Assembly: GCF_002211365.1 (NCBI RefSeq)
Contig: NZ_LOKZ01000016.1
Location: 1-64,000 of the forward strand
Origin: Rhizobium sp. R711
GTDB lineage: Bacteria > Pseudomonadota > Alphaproteobacteria > Rhizobiales > Rhizobiaceae
Direction: 5' to 3'
Length of the DNA: 64,000 bases
Numbering within the stretch: position 1 is the stretch's first letter; every line of letters begins with the position of its first letter. Under the pieces are notes generated by a model. That model was given only the letters and a program-made list of their open reading frames with translations. It ran no database searches and was not told where the DNA came from. Positions 36,522-48,642 of the stretch are shown piece after piece. The position numbers were made by a program, and so were the translations under genes.

Positions 36522-37925
36522 ATGGCGAAGGCCAGGACACAATTCATCTGCCAGAGCTGCGGCGCGGTTCATAATCGCTGGGCGGGCAAGTGCGATAACT
36601 GCGGCGAGTGGAACACCATCGTCGAGGAAGACCCAATGGGCGGCATCGGAGGTGGACCGGCAAAGACGCCGAAAAAGGGCCGCCCGGTCACGCTGACGAC
36701 GCTGTCAGGAGAAATCGAGGAAGCGCCGCGCATCCACACAGGCATCTCCGAACTGGATCGGGCGCTTGGTGGCGGCTTCGTGCGCGGCTCGGCTGTGCTG
36801 ATCGGCGGCGATCCCGGCATCGGCAAATCGACGCTGCTGATGCAGGGGGCGGCGGCCCTTTCGCGCCGCGGCCATCGGATCATCTATGTCTCGGGTGAAG
36901 AGGCAGTCGCGCAGGTACGGCTGCGGGCGCAGCGTCTGCAGGCCGCCGATACCGATGTGCTGCTCGCCGCGGAAACCAACGTGGAGGACATTCTGGCAAC
37001 TGTGGCGGAAGGCAAGCGGCCGGATCTTGTGATCATCGACTCCATCCAGACGCTCTGGAGTGAACTTGCCGAATCCGCTCCCGGAACCGTGACCCAGGTG
37101 CGCACCGGCGTTCAGTCGATGATCCGCTTCGCCAAGCAGACTGGTGCTGCGATGGTTCTCGTCGGTCACGTCACCAAGGACGGCCAGATCGCAGGCCCGC
37201 GTGTCGTCGAGCACATGGTCGATGCCGTCCTCTATTTCGAAGGCGATCGCGGCCATCACTACCGTATCCTGCGCACGGTCAAGAACCGTTTCGGGCCGAC
37301 CGACGAGATTGGCGTCTTTGAAATGTCGGACAAGGGGCTCCGAGAGGTCGCCAATCCCTCCGAACTGTTCCTTGGTGAACGCAACGAGAAATCGCCGGGC
37401 GCTGCCGTCTTTGCCGGAATGGAGGGCACGCGCCCGATCCTGGTCGAAGTGCAGGCGCTCGTCGCGCCGACATCGCTCGGCACCCCTCGCCGCGCCGTCG
37501 TCGGCTGGGATTCGGCGCGGCTGTCGATGATCCTTGCCGTACTCGAGGCCCATTGCGGCGTGCGGCTTGGCCAGCACGACGTCTATCTGAACATCGCGGG
37601 CGGCTATCGCATCTCGGAGCCGGCCGCCGATCTCGCAGTCGCCTCGGCACTGGTTTCGTCGCTTGCCGGTATTGCCCTGCCGGCCAATTGTGTCTATTTC
37701 GGCGAAGTCAGCCTGTCGGGCGCCGTCCGGCCGGTTTCACATACGTCCCAGCGCCTCAAAGAAGCCGAGAAGCTGGGCTTTTCTGCCGCGCTGCTTCCCT
37801 CGGCGTCAGCCGACCTGCCGAAGGGTTCCGGCGGTCGCTGGAGCGAGATCGAGAGCCTTCCGGACCTGGTTGCACGTATTGCCGGGTCGAAAGGTGCTCT
37901 GCGACGTGTGGAAGAAGAGGTTTGA
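36522..37925 (+). CDS. radA: DNA repair protein RadA (Sms)
   Basis: This 467-residue protein has an N-terminal zinc finger with Cys10, Cys13, Cys24 and Cys27. The RecA-like domain contains Walker A GGDPGIGKST and the RadA-specific VKNRFGPTDEIGVFEM. A Lon-protease-like C-terminal domain follows. It is a helicase acting in branch migration during recombination. ATG 36522 is preferred over the preceding TTG. It heads a radA-cvpA-purF run. Confidence 0.95.
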   Translation: MAKARTQFICQSCGAVHNRWAGKCDNCGEWNTIVEEDPMGGIGGGPAKTPKKGRPVTLTTLSGEIEEAPRIHTGISELDRALGGGFVRGSAVLIGGDPGIGKSTLLMQGAAALSRRGHRIIYVSGEEAVAQVRLRAQRLQAADTDVLLAAETNVEDILATVAEGKRPDLVIIDSIQTLWSELAESAPGTVTQVRTGVQSMIRFAKQTGAAMVLVGHVTKDGQIAGPRVVEHMVDAVLYFEGDRGHHYRILRTVKNRFGPTDEIGVFEMSDKGLREVANPSELFLGERNEKSPGAAVFAGMEGTRPILVEVQALVAPTSLGTPRRAVVGWDSARLSMILAVLEAHCGVRLGQHDVYLNIAGGYRISEPAADLAVASALVSSLAGIALPANCVYFGEVSLSGAVRPVSHTSQRLKEAEKLGFSAALLPSASADLPKGSGGRWSEIESLPDLVARIAGSKGALRRVEEEV

Positions 37926-38018
37926 TCCTTTCATCGCCAGCATCGGTGATGTTATAGGATGCACGCAATGAGGCGCGACCAAGCCGTAGATAAACGGCGG
38001 TCCTGGAGTTGAATTTAT

Positions 38019-38648
38019 ATGCCCATTACGATTTTCGACGGTATTGTCATCGGCGTCGTTCTTTTCTCCGCCGTACTTGCAATGGTACGCGGCTTCTCCC
38101 GCGAAGTTCTTTCGATCGCAAGCTGGGGCGGCTCCGCAGCCGCCGCATACTATTTTTATCCCTACCTCGTGCCTTACGCGAAGAAGTACACGGATGACGA
38201 CCGTATCGCGATCGTCGGCTCGGCCGCGGTGGTGTTCCTGATCGCGCTGATCGTGATCTCCTTCATCACCATGAAGATCGCAGACTTCATCATCGACAGC
38301 CGGATCGGCGCTCTGGACCGCACTTTGGGCTTTCTCTTCGGCGCGGCTAGGGGCATACTTCTTCTCGTCGTCGCCGTCGCTTTCTGGAACTGGCTCGTGG
38401 ACGTGGATCACCGCCCGGCCTGGGTGAACAACGCCAAGTCGAAGCCGTTCCTGGACTCGATGGTGGTCAAGTTGCAGTCCGTACTGCCGGCAGAATTCGC
38501 GCAGATGGTGCGGGCGAGCGTGATGGACAAAATTCAGCCGCAGGGCGGCAATACTGAGAGCGGCAGCGCGCCGGCATCCGACCAGGCGGCGCCAGCCGAA
38601 GATGCAGCGCCCGCCCCTGCAACCGGTGCACAGCAGCCGTCTAATTGA
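38019..38648 (+). CDS. cvpA: CvpA-family membrane protein
   Basis: This 209-residue protein has four hydrophobic segments in the first 130 residues and the family features FDGIVIGVVLFSAVLAMVRG and GALDRTLGFLFGAARG. The C terminus is an Ala/Pro-rich tail. CvpA was found through colicin V production and is often next to purF, as here. Its molecular role is not settled. Confidence 0.9.
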   Translation: MPITIFDGIVIGVVLFSAVLAMVRGFSREVLSIASWGGSAAAAYYFYPYLVPYAKKYTDDDRIAIVGSAAVVFLIALIVISFITMKIADFIIDSRIGALDRTLGFLFGAARGILLLVVAVAFWNWLVDVDHRPAWVNNAKSKPFLDSMVVKLQSVLPAEFAQMVRASVMDKIQPQGGNTESGSAPASDQAAPAEDAAPAPATGAQQPSN

Positions 38649-38715
38649 CGCAGTGTTCAACAGCTTGACCCGCCACCTGGCAATTGCCATTTGAGCGGAA
38701 CGTGAATAAAGGTCC

Positions 38716-38740
38716 GGCCGGGCATCCGCTCTGCCGGGCC
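38716..38740 (+). terminator. Imperfect hairpin between cvpA and purF
   Basis: GGCCGGGCA (38716-38724) and TGCCGGGCC (38732-38740) form eight of nine pairs around a 7-nt loop, with one G-G mismatch. No U-tract follows. It could be an attenuator before purF. Confidence 0.3.
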
Positions 38741-38819
38741 TCAGCCGTTTAAAACGCATGATTACGGCATCATGCTATGGAAAGCCGATCCATTCTTGTG
38801 AGAGCAAAGGCCCGCATCG

Positions 38820-40310
38820 ATGAACCAGTCTCATTCCTTGACGCTCAATGATGAATTCGATGGAGACACCCTCCACGAAGAATGCGGCGTCTTCGGCATT
38901 CTTGGCCATGATGATGCGTCTACCTTGACGGCGCTCGGCCTGCATGCCCTCCAGCATCGCGGGCAGGAAGCAGCCGGTATCGTCTCCTTCGACGGACTGC
39001 GCTTCCACTCCGAACGACATATGGGCCTGGTCGGCGATCACTATACCGACCCGACCACCCTCGCCCGCCTTCCCGGCAACATCTCGATCGGCCACAATCG
39101 CTATTCAACGACCGGCGAAGTAGCGCTCCGCAACGTGCAGCCGCTCTTCGCGGAACTTGAAGTCGGTGGCATCGCCATCGCCCACAACGGCAACTTCACG
39201 AACGGCCTGACGCTTCGTCGCCAGCTCATCGCCGGTGGCGCTATCTGTCAGTCCACCTCCGATACGGAAGTCGTTCTCCACCTCATTGCGCGCTCGCGCT
39301 ACACCTCTACCGCCGACCGCTTCATCGACGCCATCCGCCAGATGGAGGGCGGTTATTCGATGCTCGCCATAACGCGCACGAAGCTCATCGCGGCGCGTGA
39401 TCCCACCGGCATTCGTCCCCTCGTCATGGGTGAACTCGACGGCAAGCCGATCTTCTGCTCGGAGACCTGCGCGCTCGACATCATCGGCGCGAAGTTCGTT
39501 CGCGACGTCGAGAACGGCGAAGTCATTATCTGCGAAATCCAGCCTGATGGTTCGATCTCGATCGACGCTCGCAAGGCTGGCAACGGCCAGCCGGAGCGTC
39601 TCTGCCTGTTTGAGTATGTCTACTTCGCCCGTCCGGATTCCGTCGTCGGCGGCCGCAGCGTCTATGTCGCCCGCAAAAACATGGGCATCAACCTAGCCAA
39701 GGAATCTCCTGTCGAGGCTGATGTCGTCGTTCCCGTTCCGGATGGCGGCACGCCTGCTGCGCTTGGCTATGCACAGGAGAGCGGCATCCCGTTCGAATAC
39801 GGCATTATCCGTAACCACTATGTCGGCCGTACCTTCATCGAACCGACGCAGCAGATCCGCGCCTTTGGCGTGAAGCTTAAGCATTCCGCCAACCGGGCGA
39901 TGATCGAAGGCAAGCGCGTCGTGCTCGTCGACGATTCGATCGTGCGCGGCACTACCTCCCTGAAGATCGTGCAGATGATCCGCGACGCCGGCGCTAAGGA
40001 AGTGCATATCCGCGTCGCCAGCCCGATGATCTACTATCCCGATTTCTACGGCATCGACACGCCGGACCGCGAGAAACTGTTGGCGAACCAGTACGACAGC
40101 CTCGAAGCCATGTGCAAATATATCGGCGCCGACTCCCTGCAGTTCCTGTCGATCAACGGCCTTTATCGCGCCGTCGGCGGGGAGGACCGTAACGACGCCC
40201 GCCCGCAGTTCACCGACCACTACTTCACCGGCGATTATCCGACCCGCCTTCTCGACAAGGACGGCGAAACGATGGGCCGCAAGGTTTCCTTGTTGGCGAC
40301 CAACGGCTGA
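38820..40310 (+). CDS. purF: Amidophosphoribosyltransferase
   Basis: This 496-residue protein has a 21-residue propeptide before the nucleophile Cys22 (EECGVFGILGH) of the class II glutamine amidotransferase domain. The phosphoribosyltransferase domain carries the PRPP motif VVLVDDSIVRGTTS. It catalyses the first committed step of purine synthesis. It is followed by a strong terminator and then an SDR gene, an order common in rhizobia. Confidence 0.96.
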   Translation: MNQSHSLTLNDEFDGDTLHEECGVFGILGHDDASTLTALGLHALQHRGQEAAGIVSFDGLRFHSERHMGLVGDHYTDPTTLARLPGNISIGHNRYSTTGEVALRNVQPLFAELEVGGIAIAHNGNFTNGLTLRRQLIAGGAICQSTSDTEVVLHLIARSRYTSTADRFIDAIRQMEGGYSMLAITRTKLIAARDPTGIRPLVMGELDGKPIFCSETCALDIIGAKFVRDVENGEVIICEIQPDGSISIDARKAGNGQPERLCLFEYVYFARPDSVVGGRSVYVARKNMGINLAKESPVEADVVVPVPDGGTPAALGYAQESGIPFEYGIIRNHYVGRTFIEPTQQIRAFGVKLKHSANRAMIEGKRVVLVDDSIVRGTTSLKIVQMIRDAGAKEVHIRVASPMIYYPDFYGIDTPDREKLLANQYDSLEAMCKYIGADSLQFLSINGLYRAVGGEDRNDARPQFTDHYFTGDYPTRLLDKDGETMGRKVSLLATNG

Positions 40311-40335
40311 CAGCCATTCGCTTTGACATTTGACC

Positions 40336-40365
40336 AAGGGGCGCTTATTGCGCCCCTTACTTTTT
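40336..40365 (+). terminator. Intrinsic terminator after purF
   Basis: AAGGGGCGC pairs exactly with GCGCCCCTT around TTATT, followed by ACTTTTT. It lies 26 bases after the purF stop. Confidence 0.9.
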
Positions 40366-40388
40366 CCGCTACGGGGGAACCGGGGACC

Positions 40389-41129
40389 ATGACTATCAAC
40401 CTTGAAGGCAAGATCGCGCTCGTCACCGGCGCATCCCGCGGCATCGGGTATTTCACGGCGCTGGAACTGGCCAAGGCCGGGGCACATGTGATTGCCTGCG
40501 CCCGTACCGTCGGCGGCCTCGAGGATCTCGATGATGCTATCAAGGCAGCCGGCGGCTCAGCCACCCTCGTACCGTTCGACCTCGCCGACATGAACGCGCT
40601 CGACGCGCTCGGCGCCTCGATCTTCGAGCGCTGGGGCAAGCTCGACATTCTCGTGGCCAATGCCGGCATACTCGGCGTGATTTCGCCGATCGGGCATATC
40701 GAGGCAAAGACCTTCGAGAAGGTGATGACCATCAATGTTACCGCGACGTGGCGGCTGATCCGCTCCGTCGATCCGCTGCTGTCGCGCTCCGAGGCCGGCC
40801 GCGCCGTCATTCTTTCGTCCGGTGCTGCGCACAAGTGTCGCCCATTCTGGGGCCCCTACTCCGCCTCCAAGGCTGCCGTCGAGGCGCTGGCCCGCACCTG
40901 GGCCGGCGAAACGCAACGCACGCCGCTTCGCATCACCAGTGTCGATCCGGGTGCGACGCGCACGGCCATGCGCGCCCAGGCCGTTCCGGGCGAAGATCCC
41001 GAGACGCTGCCGCATCCCTCCGAAGTCGCCAAGGCAATCCTGCCGCTGGTCGGTCCCGACGTAACCGAGACCGGCAAGCTCTTCCTCGTCCGCGAAAACA
41101 AACTGGTCGATTACCGGCTGCCGGAGTAA
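40389..41129 (+). CDS. Short-chain dehydrogenase/reductase
   Basis: This 246-residue SDR has the cofactor motif VTGASRGIGYFTALELA near residue 13, VANAG, a serine in ILSSGAAH and the YSASKAAVEAL active site. The substrate is unknown. The ATG at 40389 begins the family N terminus. The open frame upstream covers the purF terminator and is not coding. It is just after purF, but the terminator between them suggests its own promoter or read-through. Confidence 0.87.
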   Translation: MTINLEGKIALVTGASRGIGYFTALELAKAGAHVIACARTVGGLEDLDDAIKAAGGSATLVPFDLADMNALDALGASIFERWGKLDILVANAGILGVISPIGHIEAKTFEKVMTINVTATWRLIRSVDPLLSRSEAGRAVILSSGAAHKCRPFWGPYSASKAAVEALARTWAGETQRTPLRITSVDPGATRTAMRAQAVPGEDPETLPHPSEVAKAILPLVGPDVTETGKLFLVRENKLVDYRLPE

Positions 41130-41136
41130 GCGCGCT

Positions 41137-41886
41137 TTACTTCGCCGCCACGGCCGGGAACAGATGCGCGAAACCTGTTTCCGATGGGCAAAGCGCGTTG
41201 AGGTCGACAGGACCTTGAATGCCGTCCAGCGTGCCGTTGTCGGCGAACTGCCAGATTGACCAATCGCCGCAATCGGTCCGGCGAGGCTCTTTGAACACGC
41301 TTCGAAGCCACAGGTAGTGTTCGGGGAATCGGGATTCGTTGCCCCTGAGATATTGATCAAAGAACTCCTGGGTGACGTAGAATATCGGTTTCTCCGGAAA
41401 GGTGCTTTTCAGTTCAGCAAAGAACGCGTTCACCTCCGCTGCCATCTCCTCCAGCGTCGGGACCTTGTTGCAATTTCCGACAAACTCCAGATCGACGGCG
41501 ATTGGCAGAGTTCCCTGTTCTCTAGGTACGGTTGCCAAAACATTCCGTGCCTGATCCTTGCCTGGGCGGCAGAAGGTGAAGAAATGGTATGCGCCACGTA
41601 CCAAGCCCGCATCTTTCGCGAATTGCCAGTTCACGGCGAACTGGGAATCTTGGTGGTCCCCGCCTTCGGTCGCCTTCATGATCGCAAAACGGACGTTCGA
41701 CTGCGCCGCGACCCTGTTCCAATCGATGTCGCCTTGGTGATGACTGACGTCGATACCCTGGATTGGATATTTACTAAGGGATGGATTGTTGAAGCGAACC
41801 ATGCCGAAATCGTATGCGAAGTATGTAGCAGATACGACAAGGAAAATTGCTGCCGCACCGATTATTCCGTATGTCAACCTGTGCAC
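41137..41886 (-). CDS. Glycoside hydrolase family 25 muramidase
   Basis: This 249-residue protein has an N-terminal signal anchor (GIIGAAAIFLVVSATYFAYD). The GH25 barrel starts with GIDVSHHQGDIDW, and the catalytic acidic pair lies in AVDLEFVGNC. It is predicted to cut the glycan backbone of peptidoglycan in the periplasm. The gene is somewhat more AT-rich than its neighbours. It is convergent with the SDR gene, seven bases apart. Confidence 0.88.
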   Translation of the reverse strand: MHRLTYGIIGAAAIFLVVSATYFAYDFGMVRFNNPSLSKYPIQGIDVSHHQGDIDWNRVAAQSNVRFAIMKATEGGDHQDSQFAVNWQFAKDAGLVRGAYHFFTFCRPGKDQARNVLATVPREQGTLPIAVDLEFVGNCNKVPTLEEMAAEVNAFFAELKSTFPEKPIFYVTQEFFDQYLRGNESRFPEHYLWLRSVFKEPRRTDCGDWSIWQFADNGTLDGIQGPVDLNALCPSETGFAHLFPAVAAK

Positions 41887-41996
41887 TATTTCCCCCGTTC
41901 TTCAGCGGCGTCGCAATTTTCTAAATGAGATTTGCGCTCCGAAAATGGCGCAGGAATCTCGATTCATCCTCGGAGACGGGCCAGAGGTTCGGCGCT

Positions 41997-42021
41997 GCAA
42001 TCGATTCACTGGATCGATTGC
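41997..42021. repeat. Perfect 9-bp inverted repeat with TCACTGG loop
   Basis: GCAATCGAT (41997-42005) and ATCGATTGC (42013-42021) are exact reverse complements around a 7-base centre. It could be a hairpin or an operator in the GH25/cysS divergent region. Similar short palindromes are scattered in rhizobial intergenic DNA, from memory. Confidence 0.5.
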
Positions 42022-42052
42022 TCCGGCTCGCGCCGGGTCGCTTCTCACCCCC

Positions 42053-42081
42053 TTGACCAAACCCGGTTCCCGCGCCATAAA
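42053..42081 (+). promoter_or_regulatory. Probable sigma-70 promoter for the cysS operon
   Basis: TTGACC and CATAAA are separated by 17 bases, giving an RNA leader of about 155 nt before cysS. Confidence 0.5.
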
Positions 42082-42242
42082 ACCCGCCATGAAAACGGTT
42101 ATCTGCATTATCTGCCGGAAGATTATTCGCTAGCGCGTTCGCTGGCCTGGCCGTTTTCGTCTCCTGAAAAGTCCAAGATGAGAAACGCCCCGGCCCGCCG
42201 GTGGCAGATTTTTTTCGGATCATTGCATTTGGGAGAGTAGAT

Positions 42243-43630
<1,388 letters not shown>

Positions 43631-43634
<4 letters not shown>

Positions 43635-44107
43635 ACACCTACACAGGCGGATGCCAGTGCGGCGCGGTCCGCTTCCGGGTTCGCGGAACGTTGAAGGATT
43701 CTTCCATCTGTCATTGCCGCATGTGCCAGAAGGCATTCGGCGCCTACTACGCACCTCTGGTTTCCGTGCCCGGCGCCGAATTCGAATGGACGCGCGGCGA
43801 GCGCAAGCGCTTCCGTTCGTCCAACCTGGTCGAGCGTGGCTTCTGTGCCGATTGCGGCACGCCGCTGACCTACGAGGCGCCGGATGGAATGGCGGTCGCA
43901 GCCGGCGCCTTCGATGATCCATCTGCCCTGCCGCCGGTCATCCAATATGGCACCGAACGCAAGATCGGTTTCGTCGATCACCTGCATGAGTTGCCGGTTC
44001 GCCAGACCGAAGAGGACGCCGAAGCAGCACCGTTCGTGCTCGACATCGTCTCCTACCAGCACCCGGATCACGACACGAGCACATGGCCTGAGGAGAAAAA
44101 TCCGTGA
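43631..44107 (+). CDS. GFA-domain (CENP-V/GFA family) protein, first of three
   Basis: This 158-residue protein has the GFA zinc motifs: Cys8 and Cys10 (GGCQCG), Cys27, Cys29 and Cys32 (CHCRMC), and Cys72 and Cys75 (GFCADCGTP). The family is named after a glutathione-dependent formaldehyde-activating enzyme, but most members have no proven activity. It overlaps cysS by 4 bp at its start and the next gfa gene by 4 bp at its end, indicating coupled translation. Confidence 0.88.
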
Positions 44108-44588
44108 CAACGGCTGTGGCTCTGTGCGGAGGTTGCCAGTGCGGCGCGGTTCGTTACCGTGCCGTAGGCGAACTCGGCTATCCGCACCTTTGCCACTGCC
44201 GCATGTGCCAGAAAGCAGCCGGGAACTATTTCATGCCGCTGGCGGCCGCAAAGCGAAGGGATTTTGCCGTGACGCGCGGTGAGCCCAAATGGTTTCACTC
44301 GTCCGATATCGTGCGCCGCGGCTTTTGCGCCGACTGCGGGACACCGCTTTTCTATGATGTTCCGGATGCGGACTTCATCAACATCGTGCTCGGTTCATTG
44401 GACGATCCCGATAGCGTCAAGCCGGTGATGCAATCGAACACCGGACGCAAGATGAGCTGGTTTCACGAGCTCGACACCCTGCCTGTCGAGCCGGAACAAG
44501 AAACGCCCGAGCGTGAAAACGCGATTGCCGCGAGCAATCATCAGCACCCTGATCACGACACAACCCATTGGCCAAGCGGAGCCTTAGC

Positions 44589-44592
<4 letters not shown>
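44104..44592 (+). CDS. GFA-domain protein, second of three
   Basis: This 162-residue paralogue starts at GTG 44104 within the stop of the first gfa gene. It has [22 protein letters not shown] and [13 protein letters not shown], so all zinc cysteines are kept. It is diverged from its neighbours outside the motifs, so the triplication is not recent. Function is unknown. Confidence 0.88.
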
Positions 44593-46021
<1,429 letters not shown>

Positions 46022-46050
46022 CGAGCCACAAGGCCGACAGGACGACCATC

Positions 46051-47667
46051 ATGACACGCGAAAAGATCTACCTCTTCGACACGACGCTCCGCGACGGGCA
46101 GCAGACCCCCGGCATCGACTTCTCCGTCGAGGACAAGATTGCGATCGCAAGCATGCTCGACGAGTTCGGTCTTGATTACGTCGAAGGCGGCTATCCCGGC
46201 GCAAATCCGACGGACACCGCCTTCTTCAGCGAGAAGCGCACGACGCAGGCCCGTTTCGTTGCCTTCGGGATGACGAAGCGCGCCGGCATTTCAGCCTCGA
46301 ACGATCCCGGCTTGGCAAGCCTGCTGCAGGCTAAGAGCGACGCGATCTGTTTTGTCGCCAAGAGCTGGGACTACCACGTGAAGGTCGCGCTCGGCTGTAC
46401 CAACGAGGAAAATCTCGAGAGCATTGCCGAAAGCGTCAAGGCCGCCGTCGCCGCCGGCAAGGAGGCGATGGTCGATTGCGAGCATTTCTTCGACGGCTAC
46501 AAGGCAAATCCAGCCTATGCCATCGCCTGTGCAAAGACAGCCTACGATGCCGGCGCCCGCTGGGTCGTGCTCTGCGACACCAATGGCGGCACGCAGCCGC
46601 CGGAAATCCGCGCCATCGTCGAGGCCCTAATTGCTGCGGGCGTTCCGGGGAACTGTCTTGGGATCCATGCCCACAACGATACCGGCCAAGCAGTCGCCAA
46701 CTCGCTGGCAGCCGTCGAGGCAGGGGTTCGTCAGATCCAGGGCACGCTGAACGGCATCGGTGAGCGCTGCGGGAATGCCAATCTCGTGACGTTGATCCCG
46801 ACTCTGGCGCTGAAGGAGACCTATGCACAACGCTTCGAGACGACCATCGACAACGAGCGGCTGACCAACCTGACACGCCTGTCGCATGCGTTCGACGAGC
46901 TTCTGAACCGCTCACCCGATCACCAGATGCCTTACGTTGGCGCCTCGGCCTTCGCGACCAAGGCGGGCATCCATGCCTCCGCACTACTCAAAGATCCCCG
47001 CACCTACGAGCACGTGACGCCTGATAGCGTCGGCAATTTCCGCAAGGTCATGGTCTCAGATCAGGGTGGAAAGGCGAACTTCATCAACGCGCTGAAGCGG
47101 CGCGGCATAAAAGTCGGCAAGGATGACCCCAAGCTCGACCGCCTGATCGCACTGGTCAAGGAGCGAGAGGCTTCCGGCTACGCCTATGAGGGCGCCGATG
47201 CGAGCTTCGAACTGTTGGCGCGCCGCACCCTCGGAACCATCCCGGAATTCTTCTCGATCGAGGGCTTCCGCATCATGGTCGAGCGCCGTTTCGATTCCCA
47301 TGGCCGCGTGAAGATCGTCTCGGAAGCCGTCGTGAAAATCGTCATCGACGGGCAGACGATCATGTCGGTCGCGGAAGGCGACGGTCCGGTCAATGCTCTC
47401 GACCTCGCACTGCGCAAGGATTTCGGCAAATACCAGCACGAGATAGACGATCTGGTTCTGGCCGACTTCAAGGTGCGTATCCTCAACGGCGGCACCGAGG
47501 CCATCACCCGCGTCCTCATCGAATCCACGGATAGCGACGGCGTTCGCTGGTGGACGGTCGGCGTATCTGAGAACATCATCGACGCCTCATTCCAGGCGCT
47601 GATGGACTCGGTGATCTACAAGCTGATGAAGAATCGGCAGCTAGCCGGCAAGATCGCTGCCGAATAG
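46051..47667 (+). CDS. cimA: (R)-citramalate synthase
   Basis: This 538-residue protein has the HMGL-like barrel starting LFDTTLRDGQQTPGIDFS and the HAHNDTGQAVANS metal motif (GIHAHNDTG). A C-terminal LeuA-type regulatory domain follows from about 400. Length and the start sequence match citramalate synthase rather than LeuA. It condenses pyruvate with acetyl-CoA, opening a threonine-independent route to isoleucine. ATG 46051 is the family start; the open frame before it overlaps pip. It follows pip by 29 bases. Confidence 0.88.
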   Translation: MTREKIYLFDTTLRDGQQTPGIDFSVEDKIAIASMLDEFGLDYVEGGYPGANPTDTAFFSEKRTTQARFVAFGMTKRAGISASNDPGLASLLQAKSDAICFVAKSWDYHVKVALGCTNEENLESIAESVKAAVAAGKEAMVDCEHFFDGYKANPAYAIACAKTAYDAGARWVVLCDTNGGTQPPEIRAIVEALIAAGVPGNCLGIHAHNDTGQAVANSLAAVEAGVRQIQGTLNGIGERCGNANLVTLIPTLALKETYAQRFETTIDNERLTNLTRLSHAFDELLNRSPDHQMPYVGASAFATKAGIHASALLKDPRTYEHVTPDSVGNFRKVMVSDQGGKANFINALKRRGIKVGKDDPKLDRLIALVKEREASGYAYEGADASFELLARRTLGTIPEFFSIEGFRIMVERRFDSHGRVKIVSEAVVKIVIDGQTIMSVAEGDGPVNALDLALRKDFGKYQHEIDDLVLADFKVRILNGGTEAITRVLIESTDSDGVRWWTVGVSENIIDASFQALMDSVIYKLMKNRQLAGKIAAE

Positions 47668-47670
47668 GTT

Positions 47671-48534
47671 TCACCCACCGAGGACGAGGCCCCAATCCGC
47701 CTCCGAATACCATTCCTTGCCCTGCCGCGCGGTCTTCCAGCGCAGGGCGCGGACCTGCTCCATGCTGCCCTTGTAGAAGGCGGCCTCCAGCCGCCTGTAG
47801 CTATCGAACCCACCCTTTACGGCATCCGCCCAGACAAACGCGACAGGTCCCAGATATTCGGCCGCGTAACCATGGTCTTCGCGGCGGAACAGGAAGAAGC
47901 CAGCGTAGGAAGCAAGCCCGGTCGGCCCCGCCGCGTCGACGTCAGGGACACCCAGCGGCAGAATCAGCCGACCGCCGACGCTCAACCGCTCCACCCAGGC
48001 TTCAGCTGGAAAGTGAATGGCAAAATTCACATAGACGGCATCTGTCGGCTCACGCGGCCACTCGATCCCATTGCCGTGGACGACATGAACGTTCGGGTAG
48101 TCGCGGAGATTCTCTTCTGCCCGTCTCGCCAGTTCGCCGTCGAATTCAACGGCGGTAACGTGGCCGCTGCTGCCAACAAGCAGGGAGATGATCGCCGTGT
48201 AGTAGCCGCTGCCGGCGCCCACATGACAGACGGTGCCCCCCTGGCGGAGCGCCAGCTTGTGGATCCCCCGGGCGTGGAGGCTCGGGCTGCCATTGTTGAT
48301 ATGCCGTTCGTGCTGAAGCGCAAACAGTACGTCCTGATAGACGACGGAGGGATCTCCCGAGGCATCGACATAGCCGCCCCACCCCGCCATCTTCCACGGC
48401 GGCGGCCCGAGGAACCGCTCGCGCGGCACCGTCGCGAAGGCCCGCAGCAGAGCGTCGTCGCCCTGCACGCCCTCCTTAGCCAGCACGCGGAAGGCAAACT
48501 CTCTGCGGCAATTCGCAAGAGCCTCTTCGTCCAT
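47671..48534 (-). CDS. PCMT-family (protein-L-isoaspartate O-methyltransferase-like) protein
   Basis: This 287-residue protein has the SAM motif VCHVGAGSGYYTAIISLLVG near residue 105 and an N-terminal part with FATVPRERFLGPPPW, as in PCMT relatives. It is longer than the classical enzyme (about 210 residues). It may repair isoaspartyl residues or methylate something else. The start is uncertain: ATG 48534 has GGTGA five bases before it, while ATG 48570 would add 12 residues. Confidence 0.8.
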   Translation of the reverse strand: MDEEALANCRREFAFRVLAKEGVQGDDALLRAFATVPRERFLGPPPWKMAGWGGYVDASGDPSVVYQDVLFALQHERHINNGSPSLHARGIHKLALRQGGTVCHVGAGSGYYTAIISLLVGSSGHVTAVEFDGELARRAEENLRDYPNVHVVHGNGIEWPREPTDAVYVNFAIHFPAEAWVERLSVGGRLILPLGVPDVDAAGPTGLASYAGFFLFRREDHGYAAEYLGPVAFVWADAVKGGFDSYRRLEAAFYKGSMEQVRALRWKTARQGKEWYSEADWGLVLGG

Positions 48535-48642
48535 GGTCTTCACCGTCGCGATCGGCCAGCATCCGTTCACCGAAATGAATTGGCCTATTCACGTCCGTTA
48601 GGTTAAGCGGGTCGATAACAAGACCAAATATGGAAACACTCG

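Larger units (their letters stand above)
41887..42242. other. Divergent gap between GH25 gene and cysS
   Basis: These 356 bases hold no convincing gene. They contain a 9-bp perfect inverted repeat (41997-42021) and a probable cysS promoter (42053-42081). No tRNA cloverleaf was found. Confidence 0.5.

Noticed and set aside
41887..42242. Possible tRNA or small RNA in the GH25/cysS gap
   Set aside because: No cloverleaf or conserved T-arm could be built; only a simple inverted repeat and a promoter remain.
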